This document shows positions 51,034 through 58,540 of a stretch of 64,000 nucleotides of DNA, in pieces. Origin of the DNA: Sporomusaceae bacterium UBA7701 (GTDB lineage Bacteria > Bacillota > Negativicutes > Sporomusales > UBA7701); NCBI GenBank assembly GCA_002482545.1, contig DLGF01000006.1, positions 62,001 through 126,000 on the forward strand. The letters are read 5' to 3'. A program made the translations under genes and the position numbers. The notes under the pieces are model-generated. The model worked only from the letters and a program-made list of their open reading frames with translations, ran no database searches and had not been told where the DNA came from. The stretch's first letter is position 1, and each line of letters opens with the position of its first letter.

Positions 51034-52092
51034 ATGGCAACTATGAAGGCGATCAAAAAAATGCGGCCTGGCCGCGGCGGTCTCGAAATGCTGAATGTTC
51101 CCATTCCGACTCCCAAACCCGATGAAGTTCTGATTAAAGTGAAAAGCGTGGGAATCTGCGGCACCGACTTCCATATCTATTCCTGGGACGAGTGGTCCCA
51201 GCGCCGGATCAAACCGCCGGTCATCATCGGCCACGAGTTTGTTGGCGAAGTCGTCGAAATCGGCGCCAACGTAGGCAGCAAATTGTCGGGCAAAATTTAT
51301 AAAGGCCAGCGCGTATCAGCGGAAGGCCATATCGTATGCGATCTCTGTAAATTCTGCCGCACCGGCCAAGGACACATCTGTCAGGAGACCGAGATCATCG
51401 GCGTCGACCGCGACGGCTGTTTCGCCGAATATATCGCCATCCCGGCCGCCAACGTCTGGCCGGTCCCCGACGCCATCCCCAACAAATACGCGGCTATCTT
51501 CGATCCCTTGGGAAATGCTATGAATACCGTCATGGCTCAACCGGTGGCCGCGAAAAATGTAATGATCACCGGTGCCGGCGCGATCGGCCTCTTCGCCATT
51601 CCCATTGCAAAAGCCATGGGAGCCGAACAGGTCATCGTCATGGAGCCCAACCCCCTGAAACAAGAACTGGCCGGGAAAGTCGGCGCGGATATCATTCTCA
51701 ACCCGACCGATCCCGAATTGGCGAAAAAAGTCAAAGACGCCACCTTCGGCTATGGTCCGGACGTACTGTTGGAAATGAGCGGCCATCCCGGCGCCCTCAA
51801 GACCGGCCTCGAACTGCTCTCCAAGGGCGGCGACTGCAGCCTGCTGGGCATTCCTTCGAATGAAGTGTCCCTCAACCTGGCCGAACTGGTCATCTTCAAA
51901 GGCATACACCTTCACGGCATCACCGGCCGGAAGATGTATGAAACCTGGTACCAGTGCCAAAGCTTCCTGCTGAAGACCGGCAATCTGATTGACCCTATCA
52001 TAACCCACCATCTGAAATTCGATCAGTTCCAGGAAGGCTTCGATCTCATGGAGAAGAGCCTGGCCGCCAAAGTTGTCATGGATATCGGTTAA
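51034..52092 (+). CDS. tdh: L-threonine 3-dehydrogenase
   Basis: A 352-residue zinc-dependent medium-chain dehydrogenase oxidising L-threonine to 2-amino-3-oxobutyrate with NAD. Catalytic zinc site at ICGTDFH and GHEFVGEV, structural zinc cluster CDLCKFCRTGQGHIC, nucleotide fold VMITGAGAIGLFAIPIAKAMGAEQVIV. Paired with kbl 20 bases downstream, which confirms threonine-to-glycine catabolism. Confidence 0.95.
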   Translation: MATMKAIKKMRPGRGGLEMLNVPIPTPKPDEVLIKVKSVGICGTDFHIYSWDEWSQRRIKPPVIIGHEFVGEVVEIGANVGSKLSGKIYKGQRVSAEGHIVCDLCKFCRTGQGHICQETEIIGVDRDGCFAEYIAIPAANVWPVPDAIPNKYAAIFDPLGNAMNTVMAQPVAAKNVMITGAGAIGLFAIPIAKAMGAEQVIVMEPNPLKQELAGKVGADIILNPTDPELAKKVKDATFGYGPDVLLEMSGHPGALKTGLELLSKGGDCSLLGIPSNEVSLNLAELVIFKGIHLHGITGRKMYETWYQCQSFLLKTGNLIDPIITHHLKFDQFQEGFDLMEKSLAAKVVMDIG

Positions 52093-52112
52093 CATAAAGG
52101 AGGATATTGCCT

Positions 52113-53309
52113 GTGTCGAAAGCGTTTTATACCCACCTGGAAAATACCCTGAAACAACTGAAGGAAGCCGGCACCTACAAGCAGCTCCAATACCTGACCG
52201 GCCCGATTTCCGGCAAGGCCGCCATCGAAGGAAAAAGCAATTCGGTGCTGCTCTGCTCCAACAATTACCTGGGCCTGGCCAACAAGCCCGAATTGGTGGA
52301 GGCCGGCATTGCCGCCCTGAAGAAGTACGGCGCCGGAGCGGCCAGCGTCCGCTTTATCTGCGGCACCTACGACATCCACCGCGATTTGGAGCAAAAAATC
52401 GCCAGCGTCATGAAGACGGAAGCCGCTTTGACCTACACCTCCGCCTGGAATGCCAACACCGCCGTAATTCCGGCGCTCATGGGCCCCGGCGACGCGGTAA
52501 TCTCGGACGAACTCAATCATGCCAGCATCATCGACGGCTGCCGCGCCACCGGCAAAGACGTCAAAAAGCTGGTTTACAAACATTCCGACATGGCTTCGCT
52601 GCGCGAAAAGCTGCAGGAAGCCGGCAACGGCAACAAGCTGGTCATCACCGACGGCGTCTTCTCGATGGAGGGGGATATCGCCCCGCTGCCGGAAATCCTC
52701 AAACTGGCCAAAGAATTTGATGCCCTGGTCATGGTCGACGACTCCCACGCCACCGGCGCTATCGGCAAAACCGGCAAAGGCACCGCCGAATACTATGGCC
52801 TCGAAGGCCAGGTCGACATCATCACCGGCACCCTGGGCAAAGCCCTCGGCGGCGCGGGCGGCGGCTTCGTGGCCGGCCGGAAATCGGTCACCGATATCTG
52901 CGTCCAGCGTTCCCGCCCGCATCTTTTCTCCAACTCCCTTCCTCCCGTGCTGGCGGCGATCGGTCTGGCCGCCCTCAATTACCTGGAAAGCCACCCCGAA
53001 ATGGTTGCCTCGCTCCACAAAAAAGTCGCCTACCTCCGCAGCAAGCTGAACGCGGCGGGCATCAAGCCGCTGGAAGGCGACAGCGCCATCGTCCCAGTCA
53101 TTGTCGGCGACACCGCCACCTCGATCAAAATTGCGGCCGATATGCTGAATAGGGGCGTATACGCCATCGGCTTCGGGTTCCCGGTAGTTCCGGAAGGCAC
53201 CGCCCGCATCCGGATCCAGGTCTCTGACGCTCTTACCTACGAGGACATCGACTACGCCGCCAAGGTAATGACCGAGGTCTTTGCCGCCCACGGCTTTGCG
53301 CAGAAATAA
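52113..53309 (+). CDS. kbl: glycine C-acetyltransferase (2-amino-3-ketobutyrate CoA ligase)
   Basis: A 398-residue PLP enzyme of the alpha-oxoamine synthase family splitting 2-amino-3-oxobutyrate with CoA to glycine and acetyl-CoA. Motifs: CSNNYLGLANKPELV, DELNHASIIDGCRA, VDDSHATGAIG with the PLP aspartate and TGTLGKALGGAGG with the PLP lysine. GTG 52113 (nine bases after AGGAGG) is preferred over the TTG at 52107. Confidence 0.95.
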   Translation: MSKAFYTHLENTLKQLKEAGTYKQLQYLTGPISGKAAIEGKSNSVLLCSNNYLGLANKPELVEAGIAALKKYGAGAASVRFICGTYDIHRDLEQKIASVMKTEAALTYTSAWNANTAVIPALMGPGDAVISDELNHASIIDGCRATGKDVKKLVYKHSDMASLREKLQEAGNGNKLVITDGVFSMEGDIAPLPEILKLAKEFDALVMVDDSHATGAIGKTGKGTAEYYGLEGQVDIITGTLGKALGGAGGGFVAGRKSVTDICVQRSRPHLFSNSLPPVLAAIGLAALNYLESHPEMVASLHKKVAYLRSKLNAAGIKPLEGDSAIVPVIVGDTATSIKIAADMLNRGVYAIGFGFPVVPEGTARIRIQVSDALTYEDIDYAAKVMTEVFAAHGFAQK

Positions 53310-53337
53310 GCCATATTGTACAATCGAACTGTCCAGA

Positions 53338-53366
53338 AAAATCCCACGGCTGACGTGGGATTTTTC
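53338..53366 (+). terminator. first terminator after kbl
   Basis: AAAAATCCCACG-GCTGA-CGTGGGATTTTT followed by CTT. Confidence 0.9.
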
Positions 53367-53374
53367 TTATATAA

Positions 53375-53407
53375 AAAAACTAGCCGAGCACGGGCTAGTT
53401 TTTTTAT
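53375..53407 (+). terminator. second, tandem terminator after kbl
   Basis: AAAAAACTAGCC-GAGCACG-GGCTAGTTTTTTT. Two independent terminators in a row suggest tight insulation of tdh-kbl. Confidence 0.9.
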
Positions 53408-53505
53408 TTCCGGTTATATCCCTATCATTCTTCCGCTATAGATACCTTATAGCGCTTAATATAAACTGAGGCCATCAGCGCTCAAGGCTAAAAGGAGGGC
53501 TACCC

Positions 53506-54126
53506 ATGGAGCATATGCCGGCCATCCGGAAACTCATCGGCAATTTAGAAGCCCGGAATATCGAAGCGGAGTACGCGGAAAACCGCACCCAAGCGCTTGC
53601 CCGGATTCTGGCGGCCATTCCGCCGGCGGCCTCTGTCGGCATCGGCAATTCGCAAACCCTCAAGGCCCTCCGGGTTAGCGAGACGCTGGCCGAGCGCGGT
53701 CAGCCCGTCTACGATAAGACCTTCTCCCGGTCCCCCGCAGAGGCCCGGTCTTTAAAGAAAAAGGCCCTCCTTGCCGACTGGTTTGTCTCCGGAACAAACG
53801 CCGTTTCGCACGAAGGCCATATCGTCAATATCGACCACAGCGGCAATCGGGTGGCTGCCCTGCTCTTTGGCCCCGACCACGTTCTCATTGTCGTCGGGGT
53901 GAACAAACTCGTTCCAACCCTCGATGACGCTATCGCCCGGGCTCGGGAGCAAGCCGCCCCGCAGAACGCCCGGCGGGCCGGTTTCAATCCTCCTTGCGTG
54001 GCGTCAGGAACTTGCGTGGATTGCCGTTCGCCGGAAAGAGTATGCCGGTCGCTCGTCATTATCGAAGGCCAAGCAATCCCCGGGCGGGTCAAAGTCCTGG
54101 TGATCGGCGAAAAATTGGGGTACTAG
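53506..54126 (+). CDS. LUD-domain protein (lactate-utilization-like)
   Basis: A 206-residue LUD (DUF162) protein: AENRTQALARILAAIPPAASVGIGNSQTLKALRV, LADWFVSGTNAVSHEGHIVNIDHSGNRVAALLFGPDHVLIVVGVNKLVPTLDDAIAR. A Cys-rich tail follows (CVASGTCVDCRSPERVCRSL), with four or five Cys that could bind an FeS cluster. LutC-type proteins act in lactate oxidation complexes; here no LutA/B is adjacent. SD AAAAGGAGGG is upstream of ATG 53506. Confidence 0.9.
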   Translation: MEHMPAIRKLIGNLEARNIEAEYAENRTQALARILAAIPPAASVGIGNSQTLKALRVSETLAERGQPVYDKTFSRSPAEARSLKKKALLADWFVSGTNAVSHEGHIVNIDHSGNRVAALLFGPDHVLIVVGVNKLVPTLDDAIARAREQAAPQNARRAGFNPPCVASGTCVDCRSPERVCRSLVIIEGQAIPGRVKVLVIGEKLGY

Positions 54127-54174
54127 GCGTAAACCTGCCGTCCTCCGGCCATGCTATAGAGGGAGGTGATACGA

Positions 54175-54324
54175 ATGACCGGAGCAACCATGCAACCCGA
54201 GTTCAACAAGACCATCGACAAGCAGGCCCCGCCCACCTATCTGCGCTCCCCTTCCGCCGGGGTCGCCCAGGATACTTTGCGCCAGGACGACGATGCTTCT
54301 TCCAAGGACAAAAAGGGCGACTAA
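54175..54324 (+). CDS. small acidic hydrophilic protein (49 residues)
   Basis: ATG 54175 with GGGAGGTGA six bases upstream opens a 49-residue frame (MTGATMQPEFNKTIDKQAPP, ending DDDASSKDKKGD). It has no Cys, no membrane segment and many charged residues, so it is probably disordered. The stop codon falls inside its own terminator hairpin. No family recognised. Confidence 0.65.
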   Translation: MTGATMQPEFNKTIDKQAPPTYLRSPSAGVAQDTLRQDDDASSKDKKGD

Positions 54325-54342
54325 ACGCCCTTTTTGTCCTTC
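54305..54342 (+). terminator. terminator overlapping the end of the small protein gene
   Basis: GACAAAAAGGGCG / CGCCCTTTTTGTC stem with the TAA stop in the loop; the T-run lies within the stem. Confidence 0.75.
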
Positions 54343-54546
54343 TGCCCCACTATGCCGAGTTGGTCCGCATAAACTGCTGCGATGATAAGCGGAGTCAAGC
54401 GCGACGCGGACATCACCCAGCAGCGATAGCGGCCTCACTCCCGCTCAGCTATTTTGTAAATATTTAAACCGGGGGCCTCTCGGCTTACGGCTTGCCCCTC
54501 ATCCCTCTTTCGTGTACAATAAGGGTAGTGGAAAAAATTGAATGTG

Positions 54547-54628
54547 CTAGGGGTGCCGAAAAGGCTGAGAAACGGTGTATCCGTTAACCCTTAACCTGAT
54601 CTGGGTAATGCCAGCGGAGGGAAGCGAC
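54547..54628 (+). promoter_or_regulatory. TPP (thiamine pyrophosphate) riboswitch
   Basis: Canonical core: AGGGGTGCCGAAAAGGCTGAGA, then AACCCTTAACCTGATCTGGG and TAATGCCAGCGGAGGGA. All universally conserved blocks are present in order. Confidence 0.97.
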
Positions 54629-54646
54629 TGAGTGAGATCGCACAGA

Positions 54647-54680
54647 GGCCGTAACCAAGGTGGTTACGGCCTTTCCTTTG
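54647..54680 (+). terminator. riboswitch-controlled terminator of thiT
   Basis: GGCCGTAACC-AAGGT-GGTTACGGCC followed by TTTCCTTTG, just after the aptamer. Confidence 0.85.
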
Positions 54681-54790
54681 GGCTCAGCCCGCAAACCCTC
54701 CCGACTGGCCGGCCGGGGGCGTCGCGGCCCTCTCGGACCTTGAGCCGTCAAGCCGGTGCAAAAGAATCAGCGATGCTGGAGGGATTTATT

Positions 54791-55429
54791 GTGATCAATC
54801 TGGAAAAAACGTGGGCCGTCCTTCTCGAAAACCCCATGGCCGGGGCCGCCCTGATCGGGGTGCTGCTCATCCTCTTTCTCTTGCTCCATCTGAGAAAGAT
54901 TAAACTCGACACCCGGCTCATCACGCAAATTGGCATGGTTTTGGCGTTGGCCACCCTGATCAAGGTATTCCGCATATACCACCTGCCGCAGGGCGGCAGC
55001 ATCACGCTCGGCAGCATGGTGCCCATACTCCTCATGGCCGTCACCTACGGGCCGGAAATCGGGTTCCTGACCGGATTTCTGTTCGGCGTGATAACCTTGG
55101 TCCTGGATCCCTATGTCCTGCACCCCGTGCAGGTCTTGTTCGACTATCCCCTGCCGTTCATGGCGCTGGGTCTGGCCGGGTATTTCCGCAGGCGGGTGCT
55201 GGTCGGCACAGCCGTGGCGATAGCCGGGCGGTTCGTCTGCCACTTCATTTCCGGGGTGGCCTTCTTTGGCAGCTACGCGCCCAAAGGCATGTCTCCGGCG
55301 CTGTATTCCCTCGTGGTCAACGGCATCTTCCTGGGAGTCGAAGGCGTCATCTGCCTGGTGATCATGGGACTGCTGCCGCTGGGCCAGCTTAAATTCTTTC
55401 TGACCCGCAAACCCGTGAATGCGGAATAG
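54791..55429 (+). CDS. thiT: thiamine ECF transporter substrate-binding subunit
   Basis: A 212-residue membrane protein with six helices. ThiT-type blocks: GSITLGSMVPILLMAVTYGPEIGFLTGFLFGVI, then VQVLFDYPLPFMALGLAGYFRR, HFISGVAFFGSYAP and SLVVNGIFLGVEGVI. It binds thiamine for a shared ECF energising module, not encoded here. GTG 54791 is chosen, seven bases after GGAGGG; ATG 54773 would lie before the SD. The TPP riboswitch upstream independently supports the call. Confidence 0.93.
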   Translation: MINLEKTWAVLLENPMAGAALIGVLLILFLLLHLRKIKLDTRLITQIGMVLALATLIKVFRIYHLPQGGSITLGSMVPILLMAVTYGPEIGFLTGFLFGVITLVLDPYVLHPVQVLFDYPLPFMALGLAGYFRRRVLVGTAVAIAGRFVCHFISGVAFFGSYAPKGMSPALYSLVVNGIFLGVEGVICLVIMGLLPLGQLKFFLTRKPVNAE

Positions 55430-55456
55430 ACCGCCCGGATTTTCTCCAGTCAGAAC

Positions 55457-55487
55457 GCCTGCCTGCCGGGGCAGGCGTTTTTTGTGA
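55457..55487 (+). terminator. terminator of thiT
   Basis: AACGCCTGCC / GGCAGGCGTT stem followed by TTTTGTG. Confidence 0.9.
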
Positions 55488-55560
55488 CCGCCCGGCTTGA
55501 ATCCCGGACGCCAAAACGCCGCTCCGTCATCGATACGGTGCGGCGGGATGCATCGAAAAG

Positions 55561-56097
55561 CTATTTTAAGAGTTCGGTCAGCTTTTCTTTGATATACGTC
55601 TTGATTTCCTTCCCCTCGATTATCGCCCCGCTGTCATAGTCCTCGCTGGGCATAACCTTAAAGAAGTTGATGATCAGCCGGTTGCCGGAAATAAGGCATT
55701 CCTCCGTACTGAGGGGCGAAAATCGGACTTCCAGCTCCTCAAAGGCGGCTTGGCCCCGGCCCGGAAGTTCCTCCACCAGCGCGTCCAGGTTGAGTTTTTT
55801 GAGCGGCTGGGCCATGGCATCCGTGTAACTTAAGTCTTCCATCATCCACATATTGTTGTTCCAGAACCGGCCTTCCTTGGGAGTGGTGCTGGACAGCCGC
55901 TCCCGGTTGGTGATGGCGCTCAGCACTTTGCGGACCGACTCGCGGGTGAATTCACCGTCATAAGACGCCGATAGCCCCGGCGCATCGGCCAGTTCGTGGA
56001 GGTACACCTCGGAAACCTTTTCTTTATCCTTGGTGGCTTGCCAGAAATACAGCATGCTTTCAATTTCTTCCAGGTTGACCACGATTCTTTTTACCAT
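55561..56097 (-). CDS. TDE2712-family protein
   Basis: A 178-residue soluble protein. Segments VNLEEIESMLYFWQATKDKEKVSEVYLHELADAPGL and TRESVRKVLSAITNRERL, followed by GRFWNNNMWMMEDLSYTDAMAQPLKKLNLDALVEEL, match the TDE2712-type family as I recall it; its function is unknown. The start is ATG 56097 with AGGGGG eight bases upstream; a longer frame from 56118 has no SD. Confidence 0.72.
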   Translation of the reverse strand: MVKRIVVNLEEIESMLYFWQATKDKEKVSEVYLHELADAPGLSASYDGEFTRESVRKVLSAITNRERLSSTTPKEGRFWNNNMWMMEDLSYTDAMAQPLKKLNLDALVEELPGRGQAAFEELEVRFSPLSTEECLISGNRLIINFFKVMPSEDYDSGAIIEGKEIKTYIKEKLTELLK

Positions 56098-56200
56098 CTT
56101 TCCGTCCCCCTTCTCCATTCAGCCAGCCGGGCTTTCCCGGCTGTCCCTATGCCGATTCGCCGCCGCCTTCGGTTCTCCTTCCTGGCGGCGGCCATCCGCC

Positions 56201-56398
56201 TTACGGGCCGATAACCTCCTGCACCCGCCCGACAAGGCCGTTTTCGAGCCGTACCTTGATGCCCCGCGGGTGAACCGCGCTGTTGGTCAGAATATCTTTG
56301 ACAAGGCCCTCGGTAAGCTGCCCGGTGCGCTGGTGCTCTTTCTGGACGATCCTGACTTTTGCGCCCGGCTTGATGTTTTTTCGTTCTGTACCGTTCAA
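56201..56398 (-). CDS. ywbE: YwbE-family protein
   Basis: A 65-residue KOW-like beta-barrel protein. NGTERKNIKPGAKVRIVQKEHQRTGQLTEGLVKDILTNSAVHPRGIKVRLENGLVGRVQEVI aligns over the whole YwbE family length. TTG 56398 is chosen because GGAGGG lies six bases before it; an ATG two codons earlier directly abuts the SD. It is next to the ArsC-like gene. Confidence 0.88.
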   Translation of the reverse strand: MNGTERKNIKPGAKVRIVQKEHQRTGQLTEGLVKDILTNSAVHPRGIKVRLENGLVGRVQEVIGP

Positions 56399-56411
56399 GT
56401 GCATCCCTCCG

Positions 56412-56747
56412 CTATTTGTCCCAACTGCCCCATACCTCGGGGCGATAACCGACCGTGGCCTGCGGTCCATTCCGGACAATCGGGGTTCTGAGCAGGAGCG
56501 GGCAGCTTAGCAGCATCTCGGCCGGATCATGGACGATGTACTTCAGATTGCGCTTGGCATACTCCTTGCCGTCTTTATCCAGCAGGTTGTCGAGCCCGAC
56601 CGCCGCCTGAACCTTGGCGAGTTCGCCCTTGCTGAGGCCGCGCACCGTGAGATCGACGTACTGAAAGGGGATGCCCCGCTCTTTGAAATAGCGTTCCGCT
56701 TTTCGAGTGTCCTGACATTTTTTCGCGCCAAATATCTGGATGTTCAT
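56412..56747 (-). CDS. ArsC/Spx-family protein
   Basis: A 111-residue thioredoxin-fold protein: FGAKKCQDTRKAERYFKERGIPFQYVDLTVRGLSKGEL at the start and RTPIVRNGPQATVGYRPEVW at the end. It has a CQDT motif instead of the CxxC of Spx, so arsenate reductase-like or glutaredoxin-dependent activity is uncertain. It is followed 13 bases later by ywbE. Confidence 0.85.
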   Translation of the reverse strand: MNIQIFGAKKCQDTRKAERYFKERGIPFQYVDLTVRGLSKGELAKVQAAVGLDNLLDKDGKEYAKRNLKYIVHDPAEMLLSCPLLLRTPIVRNGPQATVGYRPEVWGSWDK

Positions 56748-56935
56748 ATCAACCCGCCTGTCCCACTGTTAGTCGGCCATACCAGGGAATAGGACCCTGG
56801 CCGGCAGCACCACAACCGCCGCAGAAAATCGCCGATGGTTTAGTATTCTTACTCTCTATAATGCTATTCGCCATCGCCGGCGCTTTGCCTGCTTACGGCG
56901 AGAAGGCGGGCGGAGCCTTGGCGCCGAAGCGCAGA

Positions 56936-56976
56936 AAAGGGGCCCGGCGGAATAGTTTCGCCGGGCCCCTTTTCTA
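56936..56976. terminator. terminator of tpx
   Basis: AAAAGGGGCCCGGCG / CGCCGGGCCCCTTTT 15-bp stem; CTTTTCTGC follows on the minus strand. Works in both directions. Confidence 0.85.
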
Positions 56977-56993
56977 TGGAGAGAGGGTGTATG

Positions 56994-57506
56994 CTAAATG
57001 AGTTGTTTGGCGGCAGCAAGAGCCTTGTCGTAATCAGGCTGTTCGGTTACTTCCTTCACATACTGGACATAGCGGACCACGTTGTCCTTGTCGACAATCA
57101 CGATGCCCCTCGACAGCAGGCGGAGCTCCTCTATCGCAAAACCGTATTTCAGGCCGAAGTCGAGCTCCTTATGGTCCGACAGCGTCTCGATGTTGGCAAT
57201 GCCGTTGGCGGCGCAGTATTTAGCCAGCGCAAAGGGCAAATCGACGCTGACGGAAAGTACCTGAAGCCCCTCGATGCGCGAGGCCTCCTCATTGAACCTG
57301 CGGGTTTGCATATCGCACACCGGAGTATCAATCGAAGGCACCACGCTGATAATCCGGACTTTTCCATTGCTGTCGCTCAGCTTGACGGGAGCCATTTCCT
57401 TGGACAGAACCGTAAAATCGGGAGCCTTGGCCCCTACTTTTATTTCCGGCCCCAGCAGCGTAAGCGGAGTTCCCTGAAAAGTAATAACATTTGTCCGTTT
57501 TTCCAT
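56994..57506 (-). CDS. tpx: thiol peroxidase
   Basis: A 170-residue atypical 2-Cys peroxiredoxin. Peroxidatic Cys in SVVPSIDTPVCDMQTR and resolving Cys in DLPFALAKYCAANGI. The enzyme reduces H2O2 and alkyl peroxides with thioredoxin. SD GGGGAGG lies before ATG 57506. It is expressed alone under a dyad-containing promoter. Confidence 0.95.
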   Translation of the reverse strand: MEKRTNVITFQGTPLTLLGPEIKVGAKAPDFTVLSKEMAPVKLSDSNGKVRIISVVPSIDTPVCDMQTRRFNEEASRIEGLQVLSVSVDLPFALAKYCAANGIANIETLSDHKELDFGLKYGFAIEELRLLSRGIVIVDKDNVVRYVQYVKEVTEQPDYDKALAAAKQLI

Positions 57507-57538
57507 TTTGAATCCTCCCCGTTTGGTTTGTTGTTATT

Positions 57539-57567
57539 AGTTTACCACAAAATGGCGATTTTGTAAA
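57539..57567 (-). promoter_or_regulatory. promoter of tpx with a dyad in the spacer
   Basis: Minus strand -35 TTTACA (57567-57562), 17-bp spacer, -10 TAAACT (57544-57539). The spacer holds the perfect palindrome ACAAAAT-CGCC-ATTTTGT, extended outward by TTTAC / GTAAA with one interruption. It is a plausible repressor site; it is not a PerR box. Confidence 0.65.
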
Positions 57568-57747
57568 TATAAACTATCAATAAATAATAATTATTTATAA
57601 AACTTATCGCATCACGCTCAGTATGCCCGAAAAATACGCCGCAAACCCGTCAAAGCCTCGAACCCTTCGGAAACAACGCACCGAATGACGGCGGCGGCAA
57701 GAAAGTTCAGTACCGGCAGCTGGTCTTCGCCGGGTCGCGCCGGAATA

Positions 57748-57775
57748 AAAAATACGGTCATCGCACCGGAAGACC
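57748..57775 (-). terminator. terminator of the TVP38-type gene
   Basis: Minus-strand TACGGTC / GACCGTA stem followed by TTTTTTATT. Confidence 0.75.
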
Positions 57776-57789
57776 GTACTTCGTTGTTT

Positions 57790-58464
57790 TCAATTATGCG
57801 GCCGGTACTGGCGACGCTGGGTCACCCAGCCATAAGCGGCAGGCAGGCAAAGAATCAGAAGGCTGGCGGCAGTGGCCCATAGCGCCTGCGGCAGCGAACG
57901 GCCCAAAGCATCGCCGAGCATGCTGAAGGCGACGGCTCCGGGTATGCAGCCGGCGGCGGTGGCGGCCAGGTACGGCCAAAACCGCATATTGGACACTCCG
58001 GCTATAAAACTGACGGCATCCCACGGCAAAACCGGCACAAGCCGCAAAACCAGCACCGTCCGGAAGGTGCGCCGGGTGGCGAGGCGTTCTATGGTATCCG
58101 GGCCGATCCAGCGGGAGAAGGCTTGAAGCAGCCCGCCGCAGCCGAGTGCCCTCGCCGCCCAGAAGCACAGGGCGGCCCCCAGAAGGGTCCCGGCAATCAG
58201 ATACAGGGTGCCCCACAGCGGGCCGAAAGCCAGCCCGCCGGCAACGCCGAGGACGATCGCCGGAAAAAACACCAGCGGGCGGGCGGCGTTGCCCAGCACG
58301 AACAGCAGCGGCCCCCAGGCCCCCTGCGTCCAGATGAAATCCCGAACCGTCTCAGGCTTGAACCGTTCCAGGCCAAACCCGTATATATAAATCATCGCGA
58401 CGGCCGCGATACCGGCGAATATGCCCGTTATCGGGCGGGAAGAAACTGCGTTTAAATATTTCAT
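57790..58464 (-). CDS. TVP38/TMEM64 family membrane protein (DedA-superfamily)
   Basis: A 224-residue protein with five to six hydrophobic segments and the SNARE-associated/VTT domain: FFPAIVLGVAGGLAFGPLWGTLYLIAGTLLGAALCFWAARALG and FRTVLVLRLVPVLPWDAVSFIAGVSNMRFWPYLAATAAGCIPGAVAFSMLG. Members are implicated in membrane lipid handling; the exact role is unknown. Confidence 0.9.
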   Translation of the reverse strand: MKYLNAVSSRPITGIFAGIAAVAMIYIYGFGLERFKPETVRDFIWTQGAWGPLLFVLGNAARPLVFFPAIVLGVAGGLAFGPLWGTLYLIAGTLLGAALCFWAARALGCGGLLQAFSRWIGPDTIERLATRRTFRTVLVLRLVPVLPWDAVSFIAGVSNMRFWPYLAATAAGCIPGAVAFSMLGDALGRSLPQALWATAASLLILCLPAAYGWVTQRRQYRPHN

Positions 58465-58540
58465 GACTACTAAATTATAGACTTTATCAGCCTGCTGTGT
58501 AAAGGAATTTCTGGAAATGCGGGGCAGCGCCGGCGCGGCA

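Noticed and set aside
53472..53505. Additional promoter or leader gene before the LUD protein
   Set aside because: Only an SD is evident; no hexamer pair of useful quality could be found.
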